From: Carettochelys insculpta
Taxonomy: Eukaryota > Chordata > Testudines > Carettochelyidae
NCBI RefSeq assembly: GCF_033958435.1
Contig: NC_134137.1
Coordinates: forward strand, 241,846,501-241,910,500
Reading direction: 5' to 3'
Length of the DNA stretch: 64,000 nt
In this document: in pieces, positions 22,836 through 35,763 of the stretch
Position numbering within the stretch: the stretch's first letter is position 1
Layout: each line of letters opens with the position of its first letter
Notes under the pieces: model-generated
The model's input: only the letters and a program-made list of their open reading frames with translations
What the model was told of the DNA's origin: nothing
The model's database searches: none
Translations under genes and position numbers: made by a program

Positions 22836-24321
22836 AACATGTCTACACTAAAGGGTTATTCTAGAATAGCTTATTCCAGAGTTGTTCTGAAAGAAGCTAT
22901 TCTCGAATAAAGCATCCACACTATAGGTAAGCCCTGGAATAAGCAAAACTTAATTCAAACACAGGCTCTACTGTGTGGAGATGCACTATACTGGATTAGA
23001 ACCCACAGAAGCACTCCAGGGAGGGACCAAGGCAGCTACTTCCGGTGACTCCTTGATCAGGGAAGTTGCTCTGAATGGCCATCTCACAAATCACTGCACC
23101 GCTTCCTCCCTGCTTCCAGGATGTAAAGGGGATGCGCAGGGCATATGCAGCCTTGTGTTCTGGTTGCCCTTGTGGCCACCACAGCATGGCACTGGAGCAG
23201 CTGTAAACCACTGCTGGGTTCATGGGCTTTGTGTTGCATCTCATGGCACATGTCCTCCAAACGGCCCACATGTTGATCCAGCAGGTCATTGATGAGAACC
23301 AGCTGCACCCTCTCACCCAAGTCATGGTGCTTCTGCTTCTGCACAGTACCCTCAATCCCCTGCACGCTGTGGAGCACTGCTTTTGGCGGCATGACACCCC
23401 TACTGACTGACTGGGGATCATGTCATTATGCAGGGATGGGATGATCAGCAGCAGCAGCTGCAGAATGTCCATATGCTGTCTTCCAGGAGCTCTGTGAGTG
23501 GCTCGCCCATGCCCTCAGCTGACAGGACACCTACATCCCCATGTAGATGCAAGTCACCATCACCCTGTGGAAGCTTGCGATGCTGGATGGTGACCGCTTC
23601 ATCGGAAACCAATTTAACATGGGACCATCCGCTGTCAAGGTTGTTCTCCTGCAGGTCATCCACACCATCAACCAGGTGCTGCTGCACATGGTCATCACTA
23701 TGGAAAACATGGACACCATTGTGGATGGCTTTGTTGCCATGGGCTTCCCCGGATCTGGGTGGTGAAGGGGTCTAGAAAGCATGCACACCCCCATCTTGTC
23801 CCCTGCTTACCAGACCATGGACTACGTCAACTGCAAGGGCTACTTTTCCAGGGTGCTGCAGGCCTTCACGGACCAGAAGGGCCACTTCACAGATGGCTGG
23901 GAAAGGCTCACAACACACTGATCTTCCAGAACGTTTGCCTCCTCTGGAAGATGCACTCTGGCACCTTCTTCGCTAACAGCACCATCGGATTCAGGTTGTT
24001 GGGTATGTCCATCATTCTTTTCAGCAACAAAGCCTATCCCTTGCTTCCCAAGGTCCAGAAGCCCTACATCAGCTGCCTGGACCCTGGCAAGGATGACTTC
24101 AACTCCAGTCTGAGCAGGTACTACAAGCTTTTCAAGCTTACATAGAGTTCTTCAGGTCTTCTCTCTCTCACTCAGCTGTGTGGATGCTTTCTTTCAAAAG
24201 AGCAGATCTCTCTTTTGATGCACTGTTTTGTGTGTGGATGCATTCTTTTGAAAGAAGTTCTTATGGAAGAGATCTTCCGGAGGGTCTTCTTCCGAAAGAT
24301 CTCTGTAGTGTAGATGAAACC
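22836..24321 (+). mobile_element. Internally deleted PIF/Harbinger transposon
   Basis: A roughly 1.5-kb element with a left end around CATGTCTACACTAAAGG and a right end AGTGTAGATGAAACC. The subterminal regions are rich in short inverted AGAATAGCTTATTCC-like blocks on the left and TTCCGAAAGATCT-like blocks on the right. The interior carries a ruined DDE transposase (separate entry). The exact ends and target duplication are uncertain; TAA occurs just outside the right end. Confidence 0.65.
23440..24145 (+). pseudogene. Harbinger DDE transposase remnant, catalytically dead
   Basis: Across two frames with stops, the translation follows the HARBI1-type transposase order: CEWLAHAL, then ALWKLA-like ITLWKLAML, a GNQFNMG motif, an HTINQVLL helix, the MGFPGSG segment, then DYVNCKGYFSRVLQAF and a shifted GKAHNTLIFQN block, then AYPLLPKVQKPYI. 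The first catalytic Asp, normally in a VDGTHIPI motif, aligns with Glu (GAA at 23775-23777). The second, normally in a KVHDARIF motif, is Asn (AAC at 23912-23914). The sequence ends before the third catalytic residue (the Glu of a VECAFG motif). It is therefore a non-functional relic. Confidence 0.75.
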
Positions 24322-26641
24322 TAACAGAAGTTTGGTCCCATAAAAGATCTTACTTCACCCATCTCTCTAATATCCCGTGACTCTCACGATTACAGTAACA
24401 CTGTATATTTTAGTGCAGACCATTTCTTAGCTGATAATCACTATTTCAACAAATCCAATTTTTCGGCATTATGGAAATATACAGATATACTTTATCAATC
24501 TACAGAAAAGGTTTTAACGAGGGATTATCAGATATAAAAGCACGGTGCAGTTTTGGTCTTCACATACATCTTCCTTTCTCCACACTACTCTGATATAACC
24601 ACCATTTTGCAGCCAACCAAGAAAACAATAATGTTATTGGTTTCAGATTACCATTGTTTTTATGGAAGAGTATGTAAAATACTCGTTGCATAGGCCAGTT
24701 TTCATGGCTTGAAAATTTCTTTTTCCAGGGTGCCTTTTGTTTCAAGTGAGCTATACAGATTTGTGGATTTAGATGGAAACTTGATAACATTTTGTGATTT
24801 CTAGAGCTTTGTGAAATTTTCATAGCAAGACTGTATTTGATTAAAGGTGCTTCGTTCTTATTTCTCTATGGTGTGAAAATACAGTATTCACATGGAAGTT
24901 TTTCACGTCATGTTTTGATAAAGTGGTTCCTTTACATTTTTTCCTGTTGTTGGAGTGATTATGACACTTTTTTAAAGCAGATTTATTTCCTTTTTGTGCA
25001 TGAGTCTGTTAGAAGTAACATGGAATTGGTTCTGATGCCCTCTTTGAATGAACCTAATCCATGTGGTCAGGAGTTTAATGCTAAATGTCTTGAGAGCTTG
25101 CTGCAATCCTGTAAGTCTGAGTTGGGAGGAATGGGGAACAGAGATTCTGGGCCCAGTATAGAGAAACTTTGAATACCATGTGTGAAGCAAAAGGCAGTTG
25201 AGATTTATAGAACCATTAACACCATAGATATTTTTTAGGAAATACTTGTTTGGCTTTTTTAGACAGGAATGAACTGTCAGTGCATGTAGCCAGTAACTCA
25301 TCTGAGAAATTCAAAAGGAAGAAGAGCCAAACGATAGTCTTTAGTAAATTACGCATTTTAATATATTTGGTGAATGATCATAGAAACCACAGAAGCGGTG
25401 AACGTTGAAAGAAAGGTAAGAGTTTAGCATCAAGTGAGAATTTCCCGCTCTTGTCCTTTCTCCTCAACTCCCTGTTGTGTTGTGAAGAGCATGACTGACT
25501 TTGTATTGAGTGATATTTTTGATACTTGTTATTCTATGTGAACCACTCATGCTGTTGTGCTTTCTAACCTCTATAACCTGTTTTATTGGGTGTTTACCTG
25601 CATACATATTATGTCACTCAGTGTGCGGTGGACATATGTTTGTTGATTCCTGAGATAAGTGAAGTTAAGCTGATGCTGGGAGTTGACTGTGACTGTATTA
25701 ACAGGAAGCAGGCAGGGGACAAACTGGTAGTGTCTGGTGATGGAGTAAAACTTTACTCGGAAGTTGTGTTAAAAGAGCGTCCCTTTTAATTTTTCATGCC
25801 TGGTAAACAGGCAGGGGAATGGGTATTTTACAAACCTGTTTGGCCTTTTCTTCTTAGGTCTTGAGCTTGTTTCTCATAAGTTGAATTTGCTTGTGCATTT
25901 TTGGGAAAAAAATAAGCTATTGGAAATCTTTCTGGGGTTTCATAAGGGACTTTTTACATTTATTCACAAGAGACTAAGAAGAAGAAACAAATCACAGGGC
26001 TGCCTGGAGAAGAAATGCATCTGCAATACTGGCCATGCTATAAGTCTAAAATAGCACATCTATAGATTTTTATACACTTTTTTAACTCGGCTGGGTAGCA
26101 CTGGGGCATGACTGTTGTTCTCAAAGCACAGGCATGGCTAGCAAAGAAATGACAGTCAGATCAACAAGACCATAATGCAGGACATGAGCTATCATCATAA
26201 GTAAAATATATGATATATTCCTAGGATTTTGGGGGTTTGTGTTTTTCTTTTCTTACAATCCAGCTTTTAATTCTGGTTAACAGAAACGTAATTTGCCTAG
26301 TTAGTCTGTAATAGCGATCTTGTTTTTAGTTGGTTGTAAATAGTGCATTATCACTAGTGAAATCCAGAGGATGAGTGTAACTTCCTTTTGCACACTGTAA
26401 AGATGAAATGAGAGAATATGGTACTTATCTATTTTAGATAGTACAATATTGGATATATAGATGAGTGTTAATGTGCCTTAGATCATAAGTGCCTTTTGTG
26501 GCTAACTTGTATTTAATTAAATCTGTTGTAAGATGCTTGGACTGATACCTTGTGCTGGGAAACAAATTCAGTACTTTGGGGGGATGCTACAGTTTAAACT
26601 AAAGGTCATTGTGTGAGAACAGTTTTACACTGAGACCTTTT
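24322..26641. other. Unassigned sequence
   Basis: A+T-rich. Two modest plus-strand frames (24837-25172 and 25586-25789) have no motif that I recognise and no supporting context. Confidence 0.5.
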
Positions 26642-27087
26642 GGGTATGTATACACTACAGAGTTATTCTGGAATAGTTTATTCTGGAGTTGTTATTCCAA
26701 AATAAGATGTTCCAGAATAATGCATCTACACTACAGGGAAATCCCAGAATAAGCAAAACTTATTCTGAAATAGGGTGTCTATACACAATAGAACCTATTT
26801 CAGATTAAAGCCTCTGGAAGCATTGATTCCAGGGGCTCTAATCCAAAATACTATGTCTACACAATGAAATTACTTCTAATCTGAAATACTGTGTCTACAC
26901 AGCAAAGTTAGCTCAGAATAAACTATTCCAGAATAGCTTATTTTGAAATAGCCCCTATTCGCTGTCTACACAGCCCCTATTTTGAAATACTGATTTCAAA
27001 ATAGGCACTGTTCCTCATAGAATTATCAAATTTGAAATAAGATGACTGCTATTTTGAAATAACGGTTGTGTTGTGTAGCTGCTCGCA
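26642..27087. mobile_element. Cluster of MITE sequence with repeated GTCTACAC ends
   Basis: A 445-base stretch contains at least five GTCTACACA or GCATCTACACT-like motifs alternating with inverted TATTTTGAAATA-type blocks. It looks like a long fold-back element or several related MITEs inserted in one another. The right part resembles the element interrupted at 39479-43665. Confidence 0.6.
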
Positions 27088-29250
27088 AAGTTTTATTTTG
27101 GATTAGTGACCATTATTATTAGACTTTCCCCCCTCTCTGTTCTCAGGAAGACCTCTTGATGCTTTTGATAAATTGGTGATAACTTCAGCTCCTTGGGCAT
27201 CACTTTCTTGAGAAATTGGGCCCCAAGTTATATCTGTGCTGCACATGGATGTTGGTCATGTAAAAGTTACTTATTTGTTTATATGGTCTTTACTTTATAG
27301 TCATAATACATTTAACAAACTGTTTCATGATAGTTTGAATAGGAAAAGGATCCTGTCATATTGAAATAATAGTCAGTTCACAGTTTGCCTTGGTTGTATT
27401 TATATTAACTTTATTATGAGCAGTACCCTGTGAAGCTTTGTTGCAAACCTTGTTATGCTTTTCACAGATGGAAAGGAGCAAATATAGTACGAAGTGTACT
27501 TCATAGATGTTTTCCACGTGGAACATAGCTGCAATTATATGCATAGATTTTCAGGTTTCCCATGATACGCACATGAAAGTAAAACTATGTTTTGGTCTCT
27601 ATCAGCTCTCTGTGATTGCTCAGACAGATTCATTCATTTCTGAAGTACTGCGACCAACTTTCCTTGTATAAAGCTTTTGACATTTTCATTTACAGTACAT
27701 TGGGTCTAATTCTGAGACCAGTATAAGAAAATAAAGACATTGTATAAACTCCCTGTGTTGTCATCAAGTAATGTACACAGCCAATTTATGGAATTGGCAA
27801 TTTTACTGCATTTCACCTCAATTCCCCTCCCATTATTTTACTCTCACTTGTTGCACCTTATTTCAAATTAGGCCCTAATCCTGCAACTTTTTTTCTATTG
27901 GACTGCTGCTCTTGTATGGAGCCCCTTTAAAATAATTAAGCATTTATTTTTAAAATATGTGTATTTCTTGTAGAAGTCAAACCTGTACAGCTGCGTAATA
28001 GTTTATTTCAGCTGATTCTCCTCTTGTCCCTGAAATCCCTTTTCAAGAGGTTCTGGACTCATTGCTTGATATTTAAAAACATTAAAAATAACCACAATTG
28101 TTACAGTTCTTGCATACATAACTAATACTTTCCACCATATGATCTTCCATCATGCTCAGCTGAGCAAAATGGGTCCAATTTTCTTTCAGTAGTAAATTAA
28201 CTAAAGCAGCAATGATTCTTCAGCATTATAAATTTATTGCTGGAAGTTTAGATGACCAGATTGTTCATTTTCCATGCAAATAAATGAGCCCACCACCCCC
28301 CAAACCAGTTTTTCTTAAAGATAATACTTCCTTGAAAATGTATGCAGGCAGCAAAAATAAAGGGATACTTTATATCTCCTGAGAGAAGTAAACCAGCTAA
28401 AAGCTTATTTGCTTGGCAAAATCTTCCTATCTTGCAGAAGATCATGTCTGCTGCCACAAATCAGAAAGGTTTTTCTGAAATGAGAAGACAAAATAAACAC
28501 AGGAAATTGCTGTTTTTTCAAGAAAGCTTTAAAAAGAAGCTGCATTATGTCACTTCAGAAAATGCAAGTAAAATCAACAGATTGAGTGTGTTTATTTTTG
28601 TGGATTTTCACTTCCTTTAGTAATTAGAAGGGTTATAATATTACAGTTCATAAATGAATAAACTAACTTAATTTGTAGGATAAAAGTCTTATACAAACAG
28701 AGCCACTTTAAAAAAAAAAGCGTGAACTCTTAAATGACATCTCTCTCCAGTTTTCATCTGTATTTTTTCTTAGGGGCCATGATTAAAATAACATCATGCT
28801 TATCAAACAGAAAAATACCTTGATTCTAACTTATTTTTCTTCCTTGTTTTTATTTACAAAGTCTATGTAATTCTTCATAGGGAGAAAAATACATTGCTGT
28901 GCAGAGGATCAGTAATAAGCCCTATATACCACTTAAGTCCTTCCTGCAGTTTGTTTGGTGGGCTTGAGTGATGGTGAATGGCTTTATTCCAGCACTTTGT
29001 GTAAGTATTGTTCGCACGTGTGTGTGTATGTATAATAAAAGAATCAGTGCCAAGTTTTCTGTAGTGCCTTCTCAGAGTTTTCTTAAATTAACTTTTTAAT
29101 AGCAAGTAAAATGTAGTAACAACTGTAAAATCACTCACAAAGCACCTTCTGTTTAGGGATTTTTAAAGCATTTTGTAGTCATTAATTAGCTGTAAAAGAT
29201 CACATTCCTAAATAAAACATATTAAATGTTGAACTGTATTGCTCATACTC
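27088..29250. other. Unassigned sequence
   Basis: A+T-rich, with no recognised feature. Confidence 0.5.
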
Positions 29251-29253
29251 TAA

Positions 29254-29580
29254 GGCTAGTGCTATGCTCACCCCTGGTGCCAACAGCTTGATGCAAATGA
29301 GCTGTTTTGAAAATTCAAAATGGCAGTTCATTTGCATATTTGATCAACTCATTTGCATATTTGTGGCAGAGAACAAGCAGTGAAAAGGCATGGTTCTGCC
29401 AGCACAACCATCCTTTGTCGGCAGACTCGTATCCCTGATTTTTTCCATGGGGGAGAAGCAGAAGGTAGTCAGCAAAAGTGCAAGTTCTCTCGACAGAACA
29501 CATTTTTAGTTTGGATACGTCATGAGTTTTTTCAGCAAAACTGGGGTTTGTTGACAAAACTCTCTAATGTAAATGTAGCT
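29254..29580. mobile_element. MITE with TTTGTCGGCAG / TTGACAAAAC interior
   Basis: The left end GGCTAGTGCTATGCT and the right end (reverse complement AGCTACATTTACATT) are degenerate versions of the Harbinger-type end. TAA precedes the element and TTA follows it, one mismatch from a 3-bp duplication. The GTCGGCAG / GTTGACAAAAC interior is shared with the element at 39043-39478. Confidence 0.55.
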
Positions 29581-29583
29581 TTA

Positions 29584-30574
29584 GAAACGGCTGGTGAACC
29601 TATTTATTTATTTAGTTTTTAAATGGGGAAAACTAACAAACATATAACATCAGGTAACTTTGAATTACATTTTTGGAACCCATAGTTTGCTCTGGCATAT
29701 CCCAGAGATTGTTCTGAAAGAGAGTTAGTCTCCCACATGTGCTCCCACTGAAGCTTGTCCTTTCTCTCCCATGGGCAGACTCCTTTGGGGAGTCTCCTTT
29801 TCACCTGTCAAGATGGGGAAAACTTTCCAAAATGTGTATAAATCTTGAGATGCCTTTTTGGTCTGACTAACAGTTAATGCCCTTTAGGTAATGTGGCCCC
29901 ATATCAAAAGTCTGAGATTCTACTTCCCTATTTTAAGGGTCTCTCTGTACCTTTAATTGTGATTTTTAAGCACACCATTTGACAGAAAGGGACAAAGGTG
30001 TTACTTGAGGTTTTCATGTAAAATAGTTTCTTCCATCTATAGAAATTTGAGAGCAACTGGGAATATTTCAGGTAGTATGTAGTAGGGTTGGTCCAGATTA
30101 GGTGGTTAAACCTCTTGAAAGAGTCTGTCAGTATTAGAAATGACTATTCTCATAGACAGTAAATATGGTCATCCAGTTATGTGCCACAGTCAGCTGTTGG
30201 GCTAGCATAGGAGCAGCCACTTCCTGGCTGCCTGATCCTTTTGGATCAGGGTCAGGTTAAGCAGCAAAACATTTGATGCCACCTGCTAGTGCTGTTATTG
30301 TTGCATGTGTCACAGTGTTTGGAGTTTACATGCTTTCAGATTATTTTCCAAAATTACACCCATGGTGATGATGGGTAGAGATTACAGACAGGAAAGAAGC
30401 ATGTAGCAGAAGTAGAGGGTCTTCTTGTGTCTCTTGGTCTGGAGAAAGATGTCCTATGAGGTGGGCAGCTGTGGGTGACGGGGCCAGGAAATCCCATGAG
30501 ACTGAGGATGTGGTGTTAGGTGAGCACGTATGCATGATTATTGTGCACTGTTAGTCTGACAGCTGACTTCCTGC
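29584..30574. other. Unassigned sequence
   Basis: No recognised feature. Confidence 0.5.
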
Positions 30575-30695
30575 TTGTTCATTACTTAAATGTTAAGTTC
30601 TTTGCAGCAGGGACTGGCTTTTTTTCCCCAGTGTGATGTGGACCTGTTCCAGGACTGGGGCTCTCAGGTGTTATGGTAATACGAATAATAATAGT
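30575..30695 (+). mobile_element. MIR/L2-tailed amniote SINE fragment
   Basis: The order TTAAGTTCTTTGCAGCAGGG, then CCAGGACTGGGGCTC, then TGGTAATACGAATAATAATA matches a conserved 3' region seen widely in reptile and bird MIR/L2-type repeats. Only the 3' part is present. Confidence 0.55.
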
Positions 30696-31779
30696 GCATA
30701 GATCACTCTGGTTGCAGCTGCACAGGTGCTAAGTATGCATTACTGTGTATGTCTGTGAAAAGAGATGCAATGATGCTGAAAGTTTTCAAAGACGACTATA
30801 GGATTTAACCAGCCAACTCCAATCAACATTAATGAGAGTTTTGTAGCTGAATTTCAGTCCATATTTTCAGAACCGCTGGTGAGTCTTAATGAAGAGATGT
30901 GGCTAAGTAATAAAACTCAGCATGACGTGCTTTTTTGTTCACCTGAGATAAAGTTCATCTGGCAAATTGTCTTCCCCTGTGAGACATTTGTATTAATTTT
31001 TCATGCCAATAAAAGGTAACTGGTAGTATTCAAGTTGCCATATGTTGTAATCCATTTTTCTGTGTTCTGAAGTGCACCAGAACTAAATTGTAACACCATG
31101 CACCCAATGTTTCATAAAAGAGCAGTGAGTCCTGACAATGATAATGGGTCACCTAAACTATGTATGTAGGGTTGATAATTGATGCTCAAATGAGTGTGTA
31201 TATATTGTGCTAATAGATTCTGTAAAAGAAGCTCCTGAAAATATGTTCTCAAGCACAGCAGCTTAAAGATGCACATGAGAAGACATCAGAGGTCAGGACG
31301 GATCCTGTTTAGTTTTATCCAATTGTAAAATCAGTCACACGTTTCCAGATGACTATGTACTTGAATATAAAGAACGTGTCTTAAACCGGTTTAAAAAGAA
31401 ATCCTACCCATAGAGTCTTTTCTTTTATTATGGTATCTTAATTGATGCCCTTTTCACCCATTGGAATCCCATTCTGTTGGTTTTGGGACTTTTTTCAGCT
31501 TCTCTGTTGTACTGTGTGCATAGGTGACTTGTAGCAATCAGGAGGTCCACTGATCCACTGTGCTACTGCTAAATTTTTAATTGGTAAGTGGGGTGCCCTC
31601 ACATGCCTCTCCTGGCTTTCTGGGTCACCCTGCAGCATGCCCCACCCCCACAGACCTCAGTTGGCCCAGTTATGTGAACAATGGAAATCACTTTAACTGG
31701 TATCCTTGACTGAACGAGGAAACCAACATGGGAAGTGATACTAGAAATGACCCTTTCATGACACTGCCACACCTAGGTC
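30696..31779. other. Unassigned sequence
   Basis: No recognised feature. Confidence 0.5.
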
Positions 31780-32071
31780 AGGTCTACACTAGGAGGTAAA
31801 ATTAATTTTAGATACATAAATCCAGCTACAAGAATTGCGTAGCTGCAGTTGACTTACCTACAATCAATTTTTGCCACCGTCTACACAGCAGGAGGTTGAT
31901 GGGAGAAATTGTCCCGTCGACTTTCCTTACTCCTCACGACTGCCAGGAGTGCCATGTTTGACAGTGGCAATTTGATAGTTCGATTTAGCATGTCCCCACT
32001 AAACAAGCTAAATCAAACTCCAGAAGATCAGCTGCCAGTGTGTTCTTCTCATAAATGTAGGTGTACCTCTA
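31780..32071. mobile_element. MITE beginning GGTCTACACTAGG
   Basis: A non-coding element with a GGTCTACACTAG left end, an internal TCTACACAGCAGGAGG segment and a degenerate right end (AGGTGTACCTCTAG). It belongs to the broad class of turtle MITEs with TCTACAC ends. The right limit is approximate and no duplication is visible. Confidence 0.5.
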
Positions 32072-32204
32072 GCAAGTGTAGCAGTAAAACTGATGTTGAG
32101 ATCTTCATTGTAAAATTCCCATAAGTTTGGGACATTTGTCTGTCTGGTCCTAAAATACAAACAAAATGGAAGCTTATTTTCCATTTGGGAGGATGTTTCT
32201 AGTG

Positions 32205-32445
32205 ATTAAAGCTCAAAACTTGGACTCAGTTTGTATGTGCTGTTCTTGATCCTGTTACTGATTCGTTTGGTCATCTTGGGGATGTTGCTTAACCTCACCC
32301 TCTTCATTTTGCCTGAGAGAGGTATAACCAAACTATGCAGTCTACCCTCCCTTACAGGGTTGTTTAAAAAATAATTCAAGTAAACTGAGTGACAAGCTCA
32401 TATCAGAGGTACTATGCCAGTGTGAAGTGTTATAGTAATATTATT
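32205..32445 (+). mobile_element. MIR-type SINE
   Basis: This follows the MIR order: a TTGGACTCAG start, a TTGGGGATGTTGCTTAACC core (the conserved GGGCAAGTCACTTAACC region), a TACAGGGTTGTTTAAA block and a GGTACTATGCCAG block. It is strongly diverged. Confidence 0.6.
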
Positions 32446-32529
32446 TCTCTAAACTATTAAACTCTCTTGCCTTTGATCGAGTTTGGATCTATCATAATAC
32501 CAGCTCTTCTAGTGCTGTTTTTCAGTAGA

Positions 32530-32680
32530 AGTCAAAGCCCTTTGCAAAAGAGGTCAGTATCATTACACACATTTTGCAGATGGGAAAACTTGCCTACGGT
32601 CACTAGTAGAGTAGGGAAGAGAGATGCAGTTTCCTGAGTCACAGAATGGTGCAGTATCCACTGGGCCACACTGGCTTGCT
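32530..32680 (+). mobile_element. MIR-type SINE (second)
   Basis: A CATTTTGCAGATGGGAAAA segment, then CTTGCCTACGGTCACTAGTA, correspond to the conserved 'cagatgaggaaactg' and 'cttgcccaaggtcac' parts of MIR. A run of about 24 bases between them is missing. Confidence 0.65.
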
Positions 32681-35320
32681 CTGTATCCAGTTTTTAGGCG
32701 TGTTACAGTCTCTTTTTTTCTTTTCCCCCTTTCTGGGCTTTTCTGTTTTGCAGGATTAGCAAAGTTGGCAGTGGAACAAATCATAAAGAGAGCAGCAGCC
32801 CTTCCCTATTTTTAAAAGTAGTTCTCAATCTTTTGTCAGCTTCTTCCTGACGATTGCAGAGCAAATGTGTAAGGCTATAACATCTCTATAAACTCATCTA
32901 TTTTCCTGTAAGGATGGGTAGAGAGGGAGACTGAGACCACAATGTTTGTAGTACAGCAAGTCATCTTTAACCTACGCCCCCAAACAAAAGTCTATAACGA
33001 AAAGATACAGCCACTTGAGCCAAGACCACCATGCTAAGCAACAAGAACCCACACAGTTCTCCTTTGAAGTCAGACACACAGTGCCTTTTATGTTTGCAGT
33101 GTTCAAGGCAGAATTCAAGAAACACATTAGAGAGGTTAGGTTACACATTAGGTATGGGATATGCCACATGTTAATCTTAATTACCCTGGTCTACACATTT
33201 TTATATAATCTAATCTGCTAACATCTTTGTCTGGAGTGCTTTGTAGGATGGATGGATAAATAGAATATTTTAATATTGTTGCAAGTAGAGTGCTCTTTTG
33301 TAGATGATTGTGTGCTTAGAGGTTTTTAAGAAGAATGGGCAGTATCATGCTGCTTCCTCGCTGAATTTGTTTCCTGATGGAGAAACTGAGTCAGAGGTTA
33401 AAGTCCAGAAAATCCTTGGGGTCTAACGTACAACTCACTGTAAGAGTGGCAGAATGTGGTCATAGCTGAGTTGCCAGAGTCCTTTAAGCAAGTTTATAGC
33501 AGAATTGGAGCTAGACCTTTTTTCCCCTGATTTAAAAAAAAACAAAAACCTGCCATAGAGAAAAATATGTAGAATATTTATTTTTAAATTGGGGAGAAGG
33601 GAGTTATGAATCAGCTATCTGGCATTTTTAGCTTGCTCTCCTCTGGAACATCATTCCAATACCTTTTATTAGATAGGATAATTGAAAATTAATCTTTCTC
33701 ACATTCAAAAATGTGGTTAGATTAAGCCACAACAGCGCTTCAGTTTTACTTGTGTACAGATGACTAGTTGATCAGTTTCTAAAATGATTCACCCATTGAA
33801 TGTTGGAGTGCTCTTGAACTAAAAATGTAAAATTATTAAAGAAAAGGCAAAAAAAAAAGGTTTCAGACCTAACAGTGGCCACAAAAATTTAGTTACTTCC
33901 ATGAATGAATGAAGCGGGTTTTTTGAAATAAAAGTCATCAAATTCTGCCCTCAGAGAAAAAGGGCATTTTCATAGTATTTTTCACATACAAATTTGCCTT
34001 TTTTTCCCTCTGTAGCCAAGAAAACAGAAGTAAAACAGAAAAAAAAATGGTTTGCTATCTAGAAAACTGATGTGATTTATTTTATTTCTTGCTTAGCTGG
34101 CAATGGTTTTTTTTTTTGGTTTGTAATTAAAAAACAAAACACTCGCAGAATGAGTCAGAAAAAAGGTAGGTAGCAAAAGAAAATCTTCATTTTTCTGGAA
34201 GCTATCTTTAGCACTTTGTATTGAGGGACAGGGGCAGAGGAGAACCAGATAGTTGAATGAAGGGTTTTTTTTTTAGTTTTTTTTTTTAATGTTTACAAGT
34301 TGTTTGAGTGTGACGTTGTTTTAAAATCTTAACCAAGATATGTCATGTTTTTAAAATGTACATAAACATTTGTGCCAGAATTAAGATCCCAATCTCACTA
34401 TTTGTGTTAAATCATTTGTTAAATGTCAATTCAGCACTTATTGACAAGCAACTGGTCAGAGAGTCAACTTTAGCAGATGGAGAGGCATTGCTTCAGCATG
34501 AAAGTATTAAATAACATCTGGAAGTGAGCTGCACTTTGTAGAGCATATTTTGAAATCAGCTTAACATATTCCCTCTAAACAAAACAAGAAATTTAATGTA
34601 AAAAGGAAAGAAAAACATTCCAGCTGAACAGAATAATAATTGCTGAAGTACAATCAGGAGACATAGGAGTAATTGCAGAAGTGAGACTGAATGGAAGCAA
34701 CAAGTATTTGGAATTTAAACCACAAGACAAGACATCAGAAAAGAAAACAGAAGGTCTTTAATATGGCCCTATCATTTAAAAAAAAAAGGTTCAGTTAAAC
34801 AAGTATGTTGTACACAGACAAAAGAAGTACTATATTTGTTATAATGTGTGTGGAAGGAACTCAGTATAATGAGACTTACAATAGAACTTTTGGCTCTGGT
34901 TACTCTCTGGTTCAAAGTCTCAACTGTTCTTGAATTCTTAACAAGTTAAGGAAAAAGTTAAGCAGAAGAGAGAGCAGGCGAAATCTGCCATAGCAGCTTG
35001 CCCTAGCTCTTCTCAAAGACTAAATAAGGCATTTTTTTAAGGATGTTATTTCTGATGACATCATTCCTGCCACTGTCAAAATGTGACAAGCTTTGGCTCA
35101 CTCTGCTCTCTCCACCTCCCCCAAAGTTTTACAGTGTCACTGTGCAGTTTGAAAACATGCAAAATACTGTTACAGATATAAAAAAAAAAGTATGCCTTCT
35201 TTCTCTGTATTTGTTTTTCATTCATGTCCAACTATTTATCAAACACTTTGATTTAGTAAATCTTTAAATAGGTCACTTGAAAAAGTTCTGGTCATTCTGT
35301 TTCCATTATATTATCTCACT
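32681..35320. other. Unassigned sequence
   Basis: A+T-rich with several poly-A or poly-T runs (around 33530, 33850, 34110, 34265-34290). No gene or nameable repeat. Confidence 0.5.
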
Positions 35321-35677
35321 GGCTGTGTCTACACTTGCATTCCTCTTTCAAAAGAGGTATGCAACTGAGGTGCAGATTTGCGTATCTGGCACCTCATTTG
35401 CATATTCTTATTTCAAAATAGCTTCTTTTGAAAGTAAACCCCACTTTTGAAAGAACCCTTCTTCCCTTTTTTAATGAGAAGTAGGATTCTTTTGAAGATG
35501 GGGTTTACTTTCAAAAGAGCGGTGTCTATACTGGTTTTCTTCTTTCAAAAGAAGCTATTTTGAAATAAGAATATGCAAGTGAGGTGCCAGATACCCAGAT
35601 CTGCACCTTATTTGCATTTTCAATTTCCCTTATTTGCCTGCCTCTTTTGAAAGAGGAATGCAAGTGTTGACTCAGCT
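35321..35677. mobile_element. Fold-back MITE with long inverted arms
   Basis: It starts GGCTGTGTCTACACTTGC. The right arm mirrors the left almost to the end (TTTGAAAGAGGAATGCAAGTG, then a mutated end). The arms are each about 150 bases, so the whole unit would fold into a long hairpin. The inner part has a GAAGAACCCTTCTTCC-like motif that is also present in the element at 52054-52489, so the two belong to one family. Confidence 0.7.
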
Positions 35678-35763
35678 GATGCAATTTGTTGACAGAGGTT
35701 CTGCCAAGATTACTCTGTCCATAGTAACTTCTGTCAACAGATGGTTCTAGTGTAGACATAGCC
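35678..35763. mobile_element. Right end of a TCTGTCAACAG-type MITE
   Basis: Ends in TCTAGTGTAGACATAGCC and carries CTGTCAACAGATGG, as at the right end of the element at 53977-54167. Its left half is absent; the fold-back element directly abuts it. Confidence 0.55.

Noticed and set aside
24837..25172. A 111-residue plus-strand frame as a host exon
   Set aside because: No known motif, no splice context and an antisense frame of similar length; indistinguishable from chance.
32700..32760. Polypyrimidine tract followed by TTTTGCAG, resembling a splice acceptor
   Set aside because: No open exon with a donor site or recognisable protein follows, and it directly adjoins a MIR repeat, where such tracts are common.
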